This document shows, piece after piece, positions 49,191-58,140 of a DNA stretch of 64,000 nucleotides (position 1 is the stretch's first letter; every line of letters starts with the position of its first letter). A model generated the notes under the pieces. That model did not search any database and had not been told where the DNA came from. It saw only the letters and a list, made by a program, of their open reading frames with translations. The translations under genes were made by a program, and so were the position numbers. Location of the stretch: assembly GCA_017306015.1 (NCBI GenBank), contig JAFKJK010000028.1, positions 21,605-85,604 of the forward strand. The letters are read 5' to 3'. Origin of the DNA: Propionibacteriaceae bacterium. GTDB lineage: Bacteria > Actinomycetota > Actinomycetes > Propionibacteriales > Propionibacteriaceae.

Positions 49191-49958
49191 TCAGTCGCGG
49201 CTGCTGGAGATCGCCCGGGAAACGGTCCGCACCGCCGCAGCCGGGGCGAGCTTGAGAGCGGCCTGGACGACCCTCCAGCCGGCCTTGCCGGGAATGCTGA
49301 TCACCTTGCCGCGGCGGGCGTCGGCGAGGATCTGCCGGACCACCGGCTCCGGGTCGTCCCAGACCCAGGCGGGCAGCGACGACGTGCGGATGTGGGCGCG
49401 TTCGTGGAACTCGGTGTGGACCCAGCCGGGGCAGGCGGCGGTGACGGTGACGCCGGTACCGCGCAGTTCGTTGGCGAGGACCTCGGAGTAGCTGCGCACC
49501 CACGCCTTGATGGCGGAGTAGTGGCCCTGGGTCGTCCAGCTCGCCAGCGACGACATGTTGACGATCCGGCCGTGACCGCGTCCCCGCATGGCCCCGGCCG
49601 CCGCGCCGGACAGGACCAGGACGGCCCAGCACATCACGTCGATGGCGTTGCGGTGGACGGCCAGGTCGGGGCTGGTCAGCCTGGAGTGCAGGCCGAAACC
49701 GGCGTTGTTGACCAGCAGGTCGACGGGCTCGTCGGCGGCCTCCAACCGGGCGGCCACCCGGGCGAGATCGGCCTCGTCCGCCAGATCGGCGCGGAGCGCC
49801 TCGACGTCCACGCCGTGGGCTCGACGCAGGGCCTCGGCGACCTGGCCGAGCCGGGCTTCGTCGCGTGCGACGAGGACCAGGTCGCTGCCGCCGGCGGCGA
49901 GTTGGCGGGCGAACTCCGCCCCGAGCCCGGCCGTCCCGCCGGTCACCAGTGCACGCAT
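49191..49958 (-). CDS. short-chain dehydrogenase/reductase, paralogue 2
   Basis: A 255-residue SDR, nearly co-linear with the one at 41518-42282: LVTGGTAGLGAEFARQLAAGGSDLVLVARDEARLG, LVNNAGFGLHSRLTSPDL, NMSSLASWTT, YSAIKAWVRSY and ACPGWVHTEFHERA. The triad Ser-Tyr-Lys is intact. It lies about 200 bp upstream of the alkyl-DHAP-synthase-like gene on the same strand, so it may start the lipid operon. A 200-bp gap between them holds no gene, only a short GAACCG/CGGTTC hairpin near 49096-49117. Confidence 0.88.
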   Translation of the reverse strand: MRALVTGGTAGLGAEFARQLAAGGSDLVLVARDEARLGQVAEALRRAHGVDVEALRADLADEADLARVAARLEAADEPVDLLVNNAGFGLHSRLTSPDLAVHRNAIDVMCWAVLVLSGAAAGAMRGRGHGRIVNMSSLASWTTQGHYSAIKAWVRSYSEVLANELRGTGVTVTAACPGWVHTEFHERAHIRTSSLPAWVWDDPEPVVRQILADARRGKVISIPGKAGWRVVQAALKLAPAAAVRTVSRAISSSRD

Positions 49959-50007
49959 GGCCGCAAGCGTGCCAGAGCCGACCGTGGAACGACAGGCAGC
50001 CGGTCCC

Positions 50008-51441
50008 TCAGGTGCTGCGCCGCAGGTAGCCGATCAGCTCCGAGCGCTTGTGGATGCCGAGTTTGCCGTAGATGTGCTGGATGTGGGTGTTGACCGTGTA
50101 CGGGGAGATGACCAGCTTCTCCGCCACCACCGAGGCGGTGTAGCCCTGGCTCACCAGCGCCATGATCTCCCGCTCACGCTCGGACAGCCGGAACTCCTCG
50201 GCGACCGAGTTGACGATGGCAGCCAGCTCGGACTCCGCCTGGGGGCTGCGGGTGAGCTCCTCGATCGCGTACTCCTGGCGCACCATCGTGATCAGCAGCC
50301 CGGCCACCACTGCCACCAGCACCACGAACGTCGGACGCACCAGCACGTCGTGCCAGCCCGGGACCCGCTCGTAGACCAGGGCGGTCCCGTTCCCCGCGCA
50401 GATGCCCAGCCGGATCGCGCTGCCGGACAGGGCGAATGCCGCAGCCGGCGGCGCGTAACCGCGTTGGGTCAGCACTCCCATGTACATCGTCAGCAGGATC
50501 TCGAACATCGACGAGATCGCCACCGCGAGCAGGAACGCGGCGGCGTCGAGGCGGTCGTCGGCCAGGAAGAGGACGCACGCGATCACGATCAGGAGCAGCA
50601 GCCACGGGTAGACCCGGAAGGTGGAGCGCGGGTTGCGGACGACCTTCTGCAGCACCGCGAACAGCAGGATCAGCGCCGCACCGATGACGATGCCGAGGGT
50701 GAAGCTGTCCTGGACCACCGCGAGCGCGTCCCACGGCACGATCGCGACGGTGTAGTAGCAGACGTAGGCGGCCACGAACGAGATCACCGTCACCGTGACC
50801 ATCGTGTGGTTGCCCTGGGTGGACGCCTTCAGCGGCAGCAGCCGCGGCGGGCAGTGGGAGAACTCGCGGGTGTGCGCCCACAGCAGAAGCCCGGACAGCA
50901 GGGGCAGCGCCGCGACGACGGCGGGCGCGAGCCAGCCCGGCGCGACGAAGGTGATTCCAACCAGGGCCAGCAGGAAGCCGCCGTAGGTCGGAGCCACCCG
51001 GCTGAGGGTGAACCGGGCCTTCTGGCAGGCGAGTCGTTCACCCCACAGGACCCACAGCACCCCGGCGCACGAGCCGACGACGAAGGCCGCCGCGTACGCG
51101 ACCCACGGCGCGGCAGCGAGCATCCCGGCGGAGCTGAGGGTCATCGTCGCCACCGAGCCCATCACCGAGACCGGCCAGACGAGGGACGGCCTCGCCTCCA
51201 GGTGCCGGTTTCGGCCCAGCCACCCAGCGAGTGCCAGTGGCACCACGCCGGCCGCAGCGAGTGCGATCAGCCACGAGAACGTGATCCGGTCGTCCAGCAG
51301 AAAGGTCGTGGGAAACGCACTGGGAACGAACCACAGGCAGTAGTGCCAGGCGAGAACGAGGGTGAGGCCGAGGTACTTCAGGTGCGAGTCACGCACGATC
51401 CGCGACAGCGGACCGGAGACCTGCCCTGCACCTGCGCTCAT
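50008..51441 (-). CDS. membrane-anchored LuxR-family regulator
   Basis: A 477-residue protein with about 12 predicted membrane helices (residues ~22-395; for example YLGLTLVLAWHYCLWFVP and VYPWLLLLIVIACVLFLAD) joined to a C-terminal LuxR helix-turn-helix (LSEREREIMALVSQGYTASVVAEKLVISPYTVNTHIQHIYGKLGIHKRSELIGYL). This one-component architecture, with a transporter-like sensor, is known from coriobacterial gut bacteria next to catabolic reductase operons. It is divergent from the MFS/cai/fix operon and probably activates it when the substrate is present. Confidence 0.87.
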   Translation of the reverse strand: MSAGAGQVSGPLSRIVRDSHLKYLGLTLVLAWHYCLWFVPSAFPTTFLLDDRITFSWLIALAAAGVVPLALAGWLGRNRHLEARPSLVWPVSVMGSVATMTLSSAGMLAAAPWVAYAAAFVVGSCAGVLWVLWGERLACQKARFTLSRVAPTYGGFLLALVGITFVAPGWLAPAVVAALPLLSGLLLWAHTREFSHCPPRLLPLKASTQGNHTMVTVTVISFVAAYVCYYTVAIVPWDALAVVQDSFTLGIVIGAALILLFAVLQKVVRNPRSTFRVYPWLLLLIVIACVLFLADDRLDAAAFLLAVAISSMFEILLTMYMGVLTQRGYAPPAAAFALSGSAIRLGICAGNGTALVYERVPGWHDVLVRPTFVVLVAVVAGLLITMVRQEYAIEELTRSPQAESELAAIVNSVAEEFRLSEREREIMALVSQGYTASVVAEKLVISPYTVNTHIQHIYGKLGIHKRSELIGYLRRST

Positions 51442-51754
51442 GGCGTCCTCTCCGTCGAGGTGACCTGGGATGGGTGTGCCGCCCGGATTCCCGGCACCGG
51501 CATCCGCGCTTCCATGAGCGGCTGACCCGCTAGCTAGTGTCTCATCGCCCAGGACCTGACGATGCCGGCAGGCATCACTAGAACCTAGTGAGCCGGGTCA
51601 CAGAAACTCATGCACTTGTTCTTCACGCCGATCTGGGGATGCCCGCGGCGTGCGGCGGGGCGCCCCACGGTCGAGAGTTGCCGCCGGGGCCGATCGGCCC
51701 GCGCCACCCCGACGGCACATCGGGGCTGGCCGCCTCATCTGAGAAGGAGTCTCA
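51442..51754. promoter_or_regulatory. divergent regulatory region with LuxR-type palindrome
   Basis: TCACTAG-AAC-CTAGTGA (51575-51591) is a perfect 7-bp inverted repeat, and a related CTAGCTAGTG lies 38 bp upstream (51530-51539). Both carry the CTAGTG half-site, so a LuxR dimer binding between the divergent regulator and the MFS gene is likely. The MFS gene has a strong AGAAGGAGT ribosome binding site. No gene is seen in this 313-bp stretch. Confidence 0.6.
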
Positions 51755-53077
51755 ATGGCGAACTCACCGAGCGACGAAAAGAGCTACGCGGACCTCAGTT
51801 CGGGTCGGCGCTGGTTCCTGCTCATCCTCGCCAGCATCGGCAGCTCGATCATCTACGCGCCGGCCTACCTCAAGGCGGTCTTCTACGACCCGCTGCAGAA
51901 GGCCCTCGGGGTCAGCAACACCGAACTGGGCGCCGTCTTCGGCGCCTACGCGATCACCGCCCTGATCTGCTACCTGCCCTCGGGCATCCTCGCCGACAAG
52001 GTCCGGATGCGCACCCTGTCGTCGGTCGGCTTCATCTCCACCGCCGTGCTGACCTTCGTCTACGCGATGCTGCCGTCGCTGGCGGTGCTTTACGTGGTGT
52101 TCATCCTGATGGGTGTCACCACGATCCTGATCTGGTGGGGCGTGCGTTACAAGCTCGTCCGCCTCGTCTCCAAGGAGGACGAGTACCCCAAGCGGATCGG
52201 CCTGTCGTACGGCATCTACGGCGTCGCCGGCCTGCTGATCGGCCTCGTCTCCACCGCGATCGTCGCGGCGGTCGGGGAGAACCTCGGCCTCGGCGTCTCG
52301 ATCTACCTGTACTTCCTCTCGGCCGTCATCCTGGTCCTCGGCATCCTCTCGCTGATGTTCATCCCGAAGTTCGCCGGCGAGATCAAGACCGAGGGCGGTT
52401 TCAGCCTGAGCGAGTTCACCACGGCCTTCCGCGACCCGGTGGTCTGGATCGCCGCGATCTCGCTCTTCTTCGTGTACTTCTACTACACCGGCGTCACCTA
52501 CACGACGCCGTACATGACCGGCGTCCTCGGGGTCTCACTCGCCGCGGCCACGATCGTGGCGAACGTCCGCAACTACGGCATCACCCTGCTGTCGGGGCCG
52601 ATCTTCGGCTGGATCGCGAACAGGTTCCGTCCGTCCGTCGTGATCGCGATCGGCTCGCTGGTGTTCATCGGTGCGCTGCTGGTGATGATGTACCTGCCGA
52701 CCGGACCCGGCGTGATGGTGGTCGCCTGCGTCCTGGTCGTGCTGCTCGGCTTCATCGCCAACGGCGCCTTCGGGGTCGTGTCCGCACAGCTGACCGAGGG
52801 CAAGGTGCCACTGACGTACTTCGGCGCGGCGACCGGCCTGCTGTCGATCATCGGCTTCCTGCCCGACACCTTCTCCAGCACCTGGTTCGGCGCGATCATG
52901 GACGCCCAGACCGACGCTGCCGGGAACGTCGCCGCGAGCGCCTACCAGCAGATCTTCTGGATCCTGAACGGTGCGGCGCTGCTCGCTGCGGTGGCCTCGC
53001 TGGGGCTGTACCTCTACCTGCGCAAGACCCGGCCTGAGGTCAAGGCCGACGCCGGCGTCGAGGTCGCAGCGGTCTAG
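51755..53077 (+). CDS. MFS transporter, first gene of the cai/fix-like operon
   Basis: A 440-residue major facilitator with 12 predicted helices. SSIIYAPAYLKAVFYDPLQKALGVSNTELGAVFGAYAITALICYLPSGILADKVRMRTLS contains the loop 2-3 signature (GxLADKVRxR). The overall pattern resembles the oxalate/formate and monocarboxylate group more than sugar porters. It takes the place that CaiT (carnitine/butyrobetaine antiporter, BCCT family) occupies in Escherichia coli, so the imported compound may be an organic acid rather than a betaine. Confidence 0.87.
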   Translation: MANSPSDEKSYADLSSGRRWFLLILASIGSSIIYAPAYLKAVFYDPLQKALGVSNTELGAVFGAYAITALICYLPSGILADKVRMRTLSSVGFISTAVLTFVYAMLPSLAVLYVVFILMGVTTILIWWGVRYKLVRLVSKEDEYPKRIGLSYGIYGVAGLLIGLVSTAIVAAVGENLGLGVSIYLYFLSAVILVLGILSLMFIPKFAGEIKTEGGFSLSEFTTAFRDPVVWIAAISLFFVYFYYTGVTYTTPYMTGVLGVSLAAATIVANVRNYGITLLSGPIFGWIANRFRPSVVIAIGSLVFIGALLVMMYLPTGPGVMVVACVLVVLLGFIANGAFGVVSAQLTEGKVPLTYFGAATGLLSIIGFLPDTFSSTWFGAIMDAQTDAAGNVAASAYQQIFWILNGAALLAAVASLGLYLYLRKTRPEVKADAGVEVAAV

Positions 53078-53086
53078 GGACGCACG

Positions 53087-54076
53087 ATGGTTGCCCACAA
53101 CAAGCTCCCCGTGCTGGACCTGGTCTCCGACCAGATGCGCGCAGTCCTGGACACGTCCGCCGAACTCGCACCCGACGCCTACGCCACCGACGCGGGCCTG
53201 GACGCGATGCGGCAGGCGTACCTGAAGGAGCGCAGCTTCTGGAACGAGGGCGGGCCGGCGATGGCCGGGACGATCGACGACCGGGTTCCCACCCCGCACG
53301 GGGAGGTGGCGATCCGCTGCCACCTGCCCGTGGTGGGGACGGGCCTGCCGGCGGTCGTCTACGTCCACGGCGGCGGCTGGGTTGTGGGCAACCTCGACAC
53401 CCACGACCGGATCATGCGGGCGCTCGCGGCCGAGTCCGGCGCTGCGGTCATCGGCGTCGACTACGCCCTCTCGCCCGAGGCTAAGTTCCCGGTCGCGATC
53501 GAGCAGTGTGCCGCCGTCGCTCGGCAGCTGCACGACCACGGCGGCGACTACTCGATCGACGGCGGCCGACTGGCCTTCGCCGGCGACAGCGGTGGAGCGA
53601 CCATGAGCCTGGCCACCACCCTCCTCCTGCGCGACCAGGCGGACGCCGGCGCACCCTCCGTCGACATCTCGGCGCTGGCCCTCTACTACGGCATGTACGG
53701 GCTGCGCGACTCGAAGTCGCGCCGGCTGCTCGGCGGGCCGTGGGACGGGCTGACCCCCGACGACCTCGCCTACTACCTGGACTGCCATCTCGCCGATCCG
53801 GCGGACGCGTCCAGTCCCTACTTCGACTGCCTCTCCGCCGACCTCAGCCGGGGCGTTCCACCGGCCTACCTCGTGGCCGCGGAACTCGACCCGCTGCGCG
53901 ACGACACCGCCACGCTCGCGGCGATGCTCACCGGGCATGGCGTGCCCTGCACGCACGAGGTGTTCCCCGGCGTCCTGCACGCCTTCCTGCACAACTCCCG
54001 GATGCTCGACGCTGCCTCGGCCGCGCTGGCCAACGGAGGCGCCTTCCTGCGGCGCGCCCTCGACCTCACGGAATGA
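53087..54076 (+). CDS. alpha/beta-hydrolase, hormone-sensitive lipase family
   Basis: A 329-residue esterase. The oxyanion motif VYVHGGGWVVGNLDTHDR (HGGGW), nucleophile elbow FAGDSGGATMSLA (Ser) and the acid/base pair in AELDPLRDDTATL (Asp) and PGVLHAFLH (His) are complete. It would hydrolyse a small ester or lactone. Ten bases after the MFS gene, so substrate may be taken up as an ester and split before CoA activation; no esterase is found in enterobacterial cai operons. Confidence 0.88.
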   Translation: MVAHNKLPVLDLVSDQMRAVLDTSAELAPDAYATDAGLDAMRQAYLKERSFWNEGGPAMAGTIDDRVPTPHGEVAIRCHLPVVGTGLPAVVYVHGGGWVVGNLDTHDRIMRALAAESGAAVIGVDYALSPEAKFPVAIEQCAAVARQLHDHGGDYSIDGGRLAFAGDSGGATMSLATTLLLRDQADAGAPSVDISALALYYGMYGLRDSKSRRLLGGPWDGLTPDDLAYYLDCHLADPADASSPYFDCLSADLSRGVPPAYLVAAELDPLRDDTATLAAMLTGHGVPCTHEVFPGVLHAFLHNSRMLDAASAALANGGAFLRRALDLTE

Positions 54077-54091
54077 CAAGGAGAAACCCAC

Positions 54092-55228
54092 ATGGACTTC
54101 ACGCTCACCGATGAGCAGCAGCTGCTCGTCGACAACGTCCGCGAACTGATGCAGCGCGAGAACTGGGAGGCCTACTTCGCCGAGTGCGACCGCAGCCACA
54201 CCTACCCCGAGCGCTGGGTGAAGGCGCTGTGCGACCTCGGTTTCGACCTGATCATGCTCCCCGAGGAGCATGGCGGCCTCGACCTGGGCCTGGTCACCCT
54301 GACCGCGGTCTACGAGGAGCTGGGACGCTGGGGCGCACCCACCTACGTGCTGTACCAGCTGCCGTGCTTCGACACGATCCTGCGGGAGGGCAAACCGGCG
54401 CAGATCGACAAGGTGCTGGCCTACGTCGGCACCGGCAAGCAGATCTGGAACTCGGCCTGCACCGAGCCGGGAGCCGGCTCCGACGTCGGCAGCCTGCAGA
54501 CCAACTACGTCCGCCGCGACGGGAAGATCTACCTCAACGGCCACAAGACGTTCATCACCTCCTCCGCCCACGTGCCGTACCTGGTCGTGATGGCCCGCAA
54601 CGCCGAGGACTCGACCTGCTTCACCGAGTTCTTCCTCGACATGAGCCTTCCCGGCGTCCGGGTAGAGCCCCTGGACAAGCTGGGCCTGCGGATGGACAGC
54701 TGCTCCGACGTCTACTTCGACAACGTCGAGCTGGACGAGTCCGACATCTTCGGACGCGAGGGCAACGGCTTCAACCGGGGCATCAAGGACTTCGACTTCG
54801 AGCGGTTCCTGGTCGCGGCCAGCGACTACGGCGTCGCCATCTCCGCGTTCGAGGACGCCGCCCGCTACGCCAACGTCCGGGTGCAGTTCGGCAAGCCGAT
54901 CGGACGCTTCCAGCTCAACCAGCTCAAGTTCACCGAGATGGCGATCAAGCTCACCGCGATGAAGAACATGGTCTACGAGGCCGCGTGGCACTACGACACC
55001 GACGAGATGACCTCCACCCAGGCCGCGATGTGCAAGTACTACTGCGTCAACGCCGCCTTCGAGGTCGTCGACGACGCCATGCAGGTGATGGCCGGCGTCG
55101 GCGTGGCCGGCGACCACCGGATCCAGCGGATCTGGCGCGACCTGAGGGTCGACCGCGTCAGCGGCGGCACCGACGAGATGATGATCCTCACCGTGGCCAA
55201 GGGCGTCCTGCGCGCCTACGCGAACTGA
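54092..55228 (+). CDS. caiA: acyl-CoA dehydrogenase, crotonobetainyl-CoA reductase-like
   Basis: A 378-residue acyl-CoA dehydrogenase very close to enterobacterial CaiA: ENWEAYFAECDRSHTYPERWVKAL, LGRWGAPTYVLYQLP, NSACTEPGAGSDVGSLQT, KLGLRMDSC, and VMAGVGVAGDHRIQRIWRDLRVDRVSGGTDEM. It reduces the double bond of an enoyl-CoA with electrons delivered by FixABCX, so the product is a saturated acyl-CoA and the compound serves as an electron acceptor. Substrate need not be crotonobetainyl-CoA in this host. ATG at 54092 with AAGGAGAAA upstream. Confidence 0.9.
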   Translation: MDFTLTDEQQLLVDNVRELMQRENWEAYFAECDRSHTYPERWVKALCDLGFDLIMLPEEHGGLDLGLVTLTAVYEELGRWGAPTYVLYQLPCFDTILREGKPAQIDKVLAYVGTGKQIWNSACTEPGAGSDVGSLQTNYVRRDGKIYLNGHKTFITSSAHVPYLVVMARNAEDSTCFTEFFLDMSLPGVRVEPLDKLGLRMDSCSDVYFDNVELDESDIFGREGNGFNRGIKDFDFERFLVAASDYGVAISAFEDAARYANVRVQFGKPIGRFQLNQLKFTEMAIKLTAMKNMVYEAAWHYDTDEMTSTQAAMCKYYCVNAAFEVVDDAMQVMAGVGVAGDHRIQRIWRDLRVDRVSGGTDEMMILTVAKGVLRAYAN

Positions 55229-55238
55229 GGGCCGGGCC

Positions 55239-56453
55239 ATGGGAATCGCAACCGAGAAGCCGGTCTTCGGCGTCCTCGACGACGTCAAGGTCGTCTACGC
55301 CGCAGTGGAACTCGCCGTCCCGCGTGCCTGCGGCCTGATGGCCGAATGGGGTGCCGACGTCACCTGGCTGGAGAACACCGGGGCGGGCGACACCGTCCGC
55401 GACACCGCGTGGCTGAAGCAGGCCGAGCGGCGCAACCAGCGCTCGGTCGCCCTCGACTACTTCTCCGACGAGGGCAGGCAGGTGCTGCTGCGGATGCTCG
55501 CCGACGCGGACGTCTTCGTCGAGTCGAGCAAGGGCGGGACCTGGGCCAAGAAGGGCCTCACCGACGAGCTGCTGTGGTCGGTGAACCCGAAGCTGGTCAT
55601 CGTCCACGTGTCCGGCTTCGGCCAGACCGGCGTCCCCGAGATGGTCAGCCGGGCCGCCTACGACCTCACGGTGATGGCGTACTCGGGCTACATGGCCCAG
55701 AACGGGACGCCGGAGCAGCCGATGAACCCCGGACCGTACGCCGGCGACTACTTCAACTCGCTGATGATCCTGAGCTCGACGCTGGCGGCGCTGCACAAGG
55801 TGTCCCAGACCGGACGCGGCGAGTCGATCGACGTGGCCATGTACGAGACCCTGCTGGCGATCGGCCAGTACTACCTGGTCGACTACCTCAACGCCGGCGT
55901 GATCTGGCCGCGTCCCGGAGCGCGCAACCAGAACCTGTGCGCGATCGGCGAGTACAGGTGCGCCGACGGCTTCATCGGGCTGTGCGTGTACGGCGTCCCG
56001 CAGAACAAGTACCTGTTGGAGACGATCGGGCTGGGCGAGCTGTGGGGCACCCCGGACTACCCGGAGGACTGCAGCGCCCTGTGGCTGTCCAGCCCGAAGG
56101 CGCAGCTGATCGAGGCGAAGCTCGAGGAGTACCTCGCGACCCGGAACGTGGTGGACGTGGAGGCCGACTTCGCCGCCCACCGCATCGCCGCCCAGAAGGT
56201 GATGGAGTTTCCCGACCTGGTCGCCGAGGAGCACCTCAAGCAGCGCGGGGTGTGGCTGGACTGGCAGACCGCCGACGAGCAGCCGTTCAAGGGGCTGGGG
56301 GTCTTCCCGCGCTTCGACCAGCACCCCGGAGCGATGTGGCGGCCGATGCCGGACCACGGCTTCGACACCTCCGACGTGCTCGGCCGGCTCGGCTACTCCG
56401 AGGACGAGATCGCCCGCCTGATCGAGGCCGGCGTCGTCAAGCAAGCGAACTGA
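55239..56453 (+). CDS. caiB: class III CoA-transferase, CaiB-like
   Basis: A 404-residue CaiB/BaiF family transferase. The catalytic aspartate is Asp170 in PYAGDYFNSL (Asp169 in the E. coli enzyme); ESSKGGTWAKKGLTDELLW, SGFGQTGVPEMVSRAAYD and GRGESIDVAMYE match CaiB. It would transfer CoA from the saturated acyl-CoA product to incoming substrate, so activation costs no ATP after the first turn. 10 bp after caiA. Confidence 0.88.
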   Translation: MGIATEKPVFGVLDDVKVVYAAVELAVPRACGLMAEWGADVTWLENTGAGDTVRDTAWLKQAERRNQRSVALDYFSDEGRQVLLRMLADADVFVESSKGGTWAKKGLTDELLWSVNPKLVIVHVSGFGQTGVPEMVSRAAYDLTVMAYSGYMAQNGTPEQPMNPGPYAGDYFNSLMILSSTLAALHKVSQTGRGESIDVAMYETLLAIGQYYLVDYLNAGVIWPRPGARNQNLCAIGEYRCADGFIGLCVYGVPQNKYLLETIGLGELWGTPDYPEDCSALWLSSPKAQLIEAKLEEYLATRNVVDVEADFAAHRIAAQKVMEFPDLVAEEHLKQRGVWLDWQTADEQPFKGLGVFPRFDQHPGAMWRPMPDHGFDTSDVLGRLGYSEDEIARLIEAGVVKQAN

Positions 56454-56466
56454 GAAAGGACTCACC

Positions 56467-57210
56467 ATGCGAATCATCGCCTGCATCAAGGCCGCGCCCG
56501 ACGACGCCGACATCGTCGTGGGTGCCGACCGCGCGCTCGACCTGTCCCGCGCCGCCTGGAAGGTCGGCAGCTACGACCTGAACGCGATCGAGGCCGCCCG
56601 CCGGCTCGCCGACCAGGCCGGCGGTGAGGTCGTCGGCCTCACCCTCGGCGGGGAGGAGCTCGCCAACTCCAAGCTGCGCAAGGACGCCCTGTCCCGTGGC
56701 CTGGATGCCCTGGTGATCGTGCCCGGCAGCGCCGACGCGGACAGCTTCCAGACCGCCAGCGCGCTGGCTTCCGCCATCGGCGGGCTCGGCGGCTACGACC
56801 TGGTCGTGCTCGGCGCGGGCAGCTCCGACCGGTATGCGCAGCAGGTCGGCAACCAGCTGGGCGCGCTGCTCGGCGTGCCGACCCTCAACGGTGTCAACAG
56901 CATCGCCGTCGAGAGTGACCATGTCCGGGTCGAGCGGCTGCTGGAGGATGCCGAGCAGGTGATCGACGTGGCGTTGCCTGCCGTGGTGAGCGTCACCTCG
57001 GGCATCAACGTGCCGCGGATCGCCGGCATGCGGGACATCCTCGCCGCCGGCAAGAAGCCGGTCACCGAGGCGTCCGCACCGATGCCGGCCGCGTCCACCC
57101 GGCTGGTGTCGCTGCTCGCTCCCGAGCAGGTCGACCGCCGCCGGACGGTGGTCGAGGGCGACCCGGCCGAGACCGCCGCCCAGCTCGCCACCTTCCTCAA
57201 GTCGCTGTAA
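56467..57210 (+). CDS. fixA: electron transfer flavoprotein beta subunit
   Basis: A 247-residue ETF-beta. RIIACIKAAPDDADIVV opens the protein, SYDLNAIEAARRLADQAGGEVVGLTLGG is the domain core, and LVVLGAGSSDRYAQQVGNQLGALLGVPTLNGV plus PAVVSVTSGINVPRIAGMRDILAAGKK are the characteristic ETF-beta segments. With FixB it carries electrons to the CaiA-like reductase. AGAAAGGACTCACC upstream gives a good ribosome binding site. Confidence 0.92.
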   Translation: MRIIACIKAAPDDADIVVGADRALDLSRAAWKVGSYDLNAIEAARRLADQAGGEVVGLTLGGEELANSKLRKDALSRGLDALVIVPGSADADSFQTASALASAIGGLGGYDLVVLGAGSSDRYAQQVGNQLGALLGVPTLNGVNSIAVESDHVRVERLLEDAEQVIDVALPAVVSVTSGINVPRIAGMRDILAAGKKPVTEASAPMPAASTRLVSLLAPEQVDRRRTVVEGDPAETAAQLATFLKSL

Positions 57211-57221
57211 AGGAGCCGACC

Positions 57222-58112
57222 ATGTCCGACGTTTGGATTCTCGCCCACGACCCGGCTGCCGGGAACACGCTGGCCCGCTCGGCGCGCGCCCTCGGCGATC
57301 GGGTGATCGCCGTCAGCATCGGTGCCGGCGTGCTGGCCGCCGCCGACCTCACCCTCGTCATCGAGACCGCGGCGCAGGCACTGCCCGAGGCCTACGCCCA
57401 GCCGGTGGCCGAGCTGCTGCGCTCCCGTGGCGCGAAGCTGGTGCTCGCGGACGCCGGCACCCAGAGCCGGCTGCTGGCCGGCCAGGTTGCCGCCCACCTC
57501 GGCGTCAGCCCGGTGACTGCGGCCGGTATCACCCCTGGTGAACCGCTGGTGGTGACCCGGTTGGCCTTCGGCGGGCTCGCGGTGGCCACCGAGGAGCTCA
57601 CCGCCGACGTGGCCGTCCTCGTCCTGTCGCCGGGCGCGCTGCCCGCGTCCGACGCTGCGGGCGCCGGTGCGTCCGAGACCGTCGAAGCCGTGCCCGCTGG
57701 CGGCCTGACCCTGGTTGAGACCCGCGCCAAGGGCGGCGAGACGGTCGATCTGGCCGCGGCCAAGCGAGTGGTCGGCGTCGGGCGGGGCTTCGCCGCCGAG
57801 GGCGACCTGGAGCTGGCGCGGACGCTCGCCGCCACGCTGGGTGCCGAACTCGCGTGCAGCCGTCCGCTCGCCGAGGGCGTCGACTGGATGCCGGCCGAGC
57901 GGTACCTGGGAGTGTCCGGAGCCACGATCAAGCCGGATCTCTACCTGGCCATCGGCATCTCCGGCCAGGTGCAGCACCTCGTCGGCGTCAACCACTCGAA
58001 GGTCATCGTGGCGATCAACTCCGACGCCAAGGCGCCGATCTTCGCCCACGCCGACTTCGGCGTGGTCGGGGACCTCTACCAGGTGCTGCCGGAGCTCGCG
58101 AAGAACCTCTGA
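57222..58112 (+). CDS. fixB: electron transfer flavoprotein alpha subunit
   Basis: A 296-residue ETF-alpha. The C-terminal FAD domain is intact: VVGVGRGFAAEGDLELARTLAATLGAELACSRPLAEGVDWMPAERYLGVSG, then KPDLYLAIGISGQVQHLVGVNHSKVIVAINSDAKAPIFAHADFGVVGDLYQVLPEL. Partner of fixA, 11 bp downstream of it. Confidence 0.93.
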   Translation: MSDVWILAHDPAAGNTLARSARALGDRVIAVSIGAGVLAAADLTLVIETAAQALPEAYAQPVAELLRSRGAKLVLADAGTQSRLLAGQVAAHLGVSPVTAAGITPGEPLVVTRLAFGGLAVATEELTADVAVLVLSPGALPASDAAGAGASETVEAVPAGGLTLVETRAKGGETVDLAAAKRVVGVGRGFAAEGDLELARTLAATLGAELACSRPLAEGVDWMPAERYLGVSGATIKPDLYLAIGISGQVQHLVGVNHSKVIVAINSDAKAPIFAHADFGVVGDLYQVLPELAKNL

Positions 58113-58140
58113 GCGGACCCGTCCACGAAAGGAACCGACG

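Noticed and set aside
52535..55288. Long antisense frame opposite the MFS, esterase and caiA genes
   Set aside because: Same GC-bias artefact; its sequence has no recognisable domain and the sense genes are certain.
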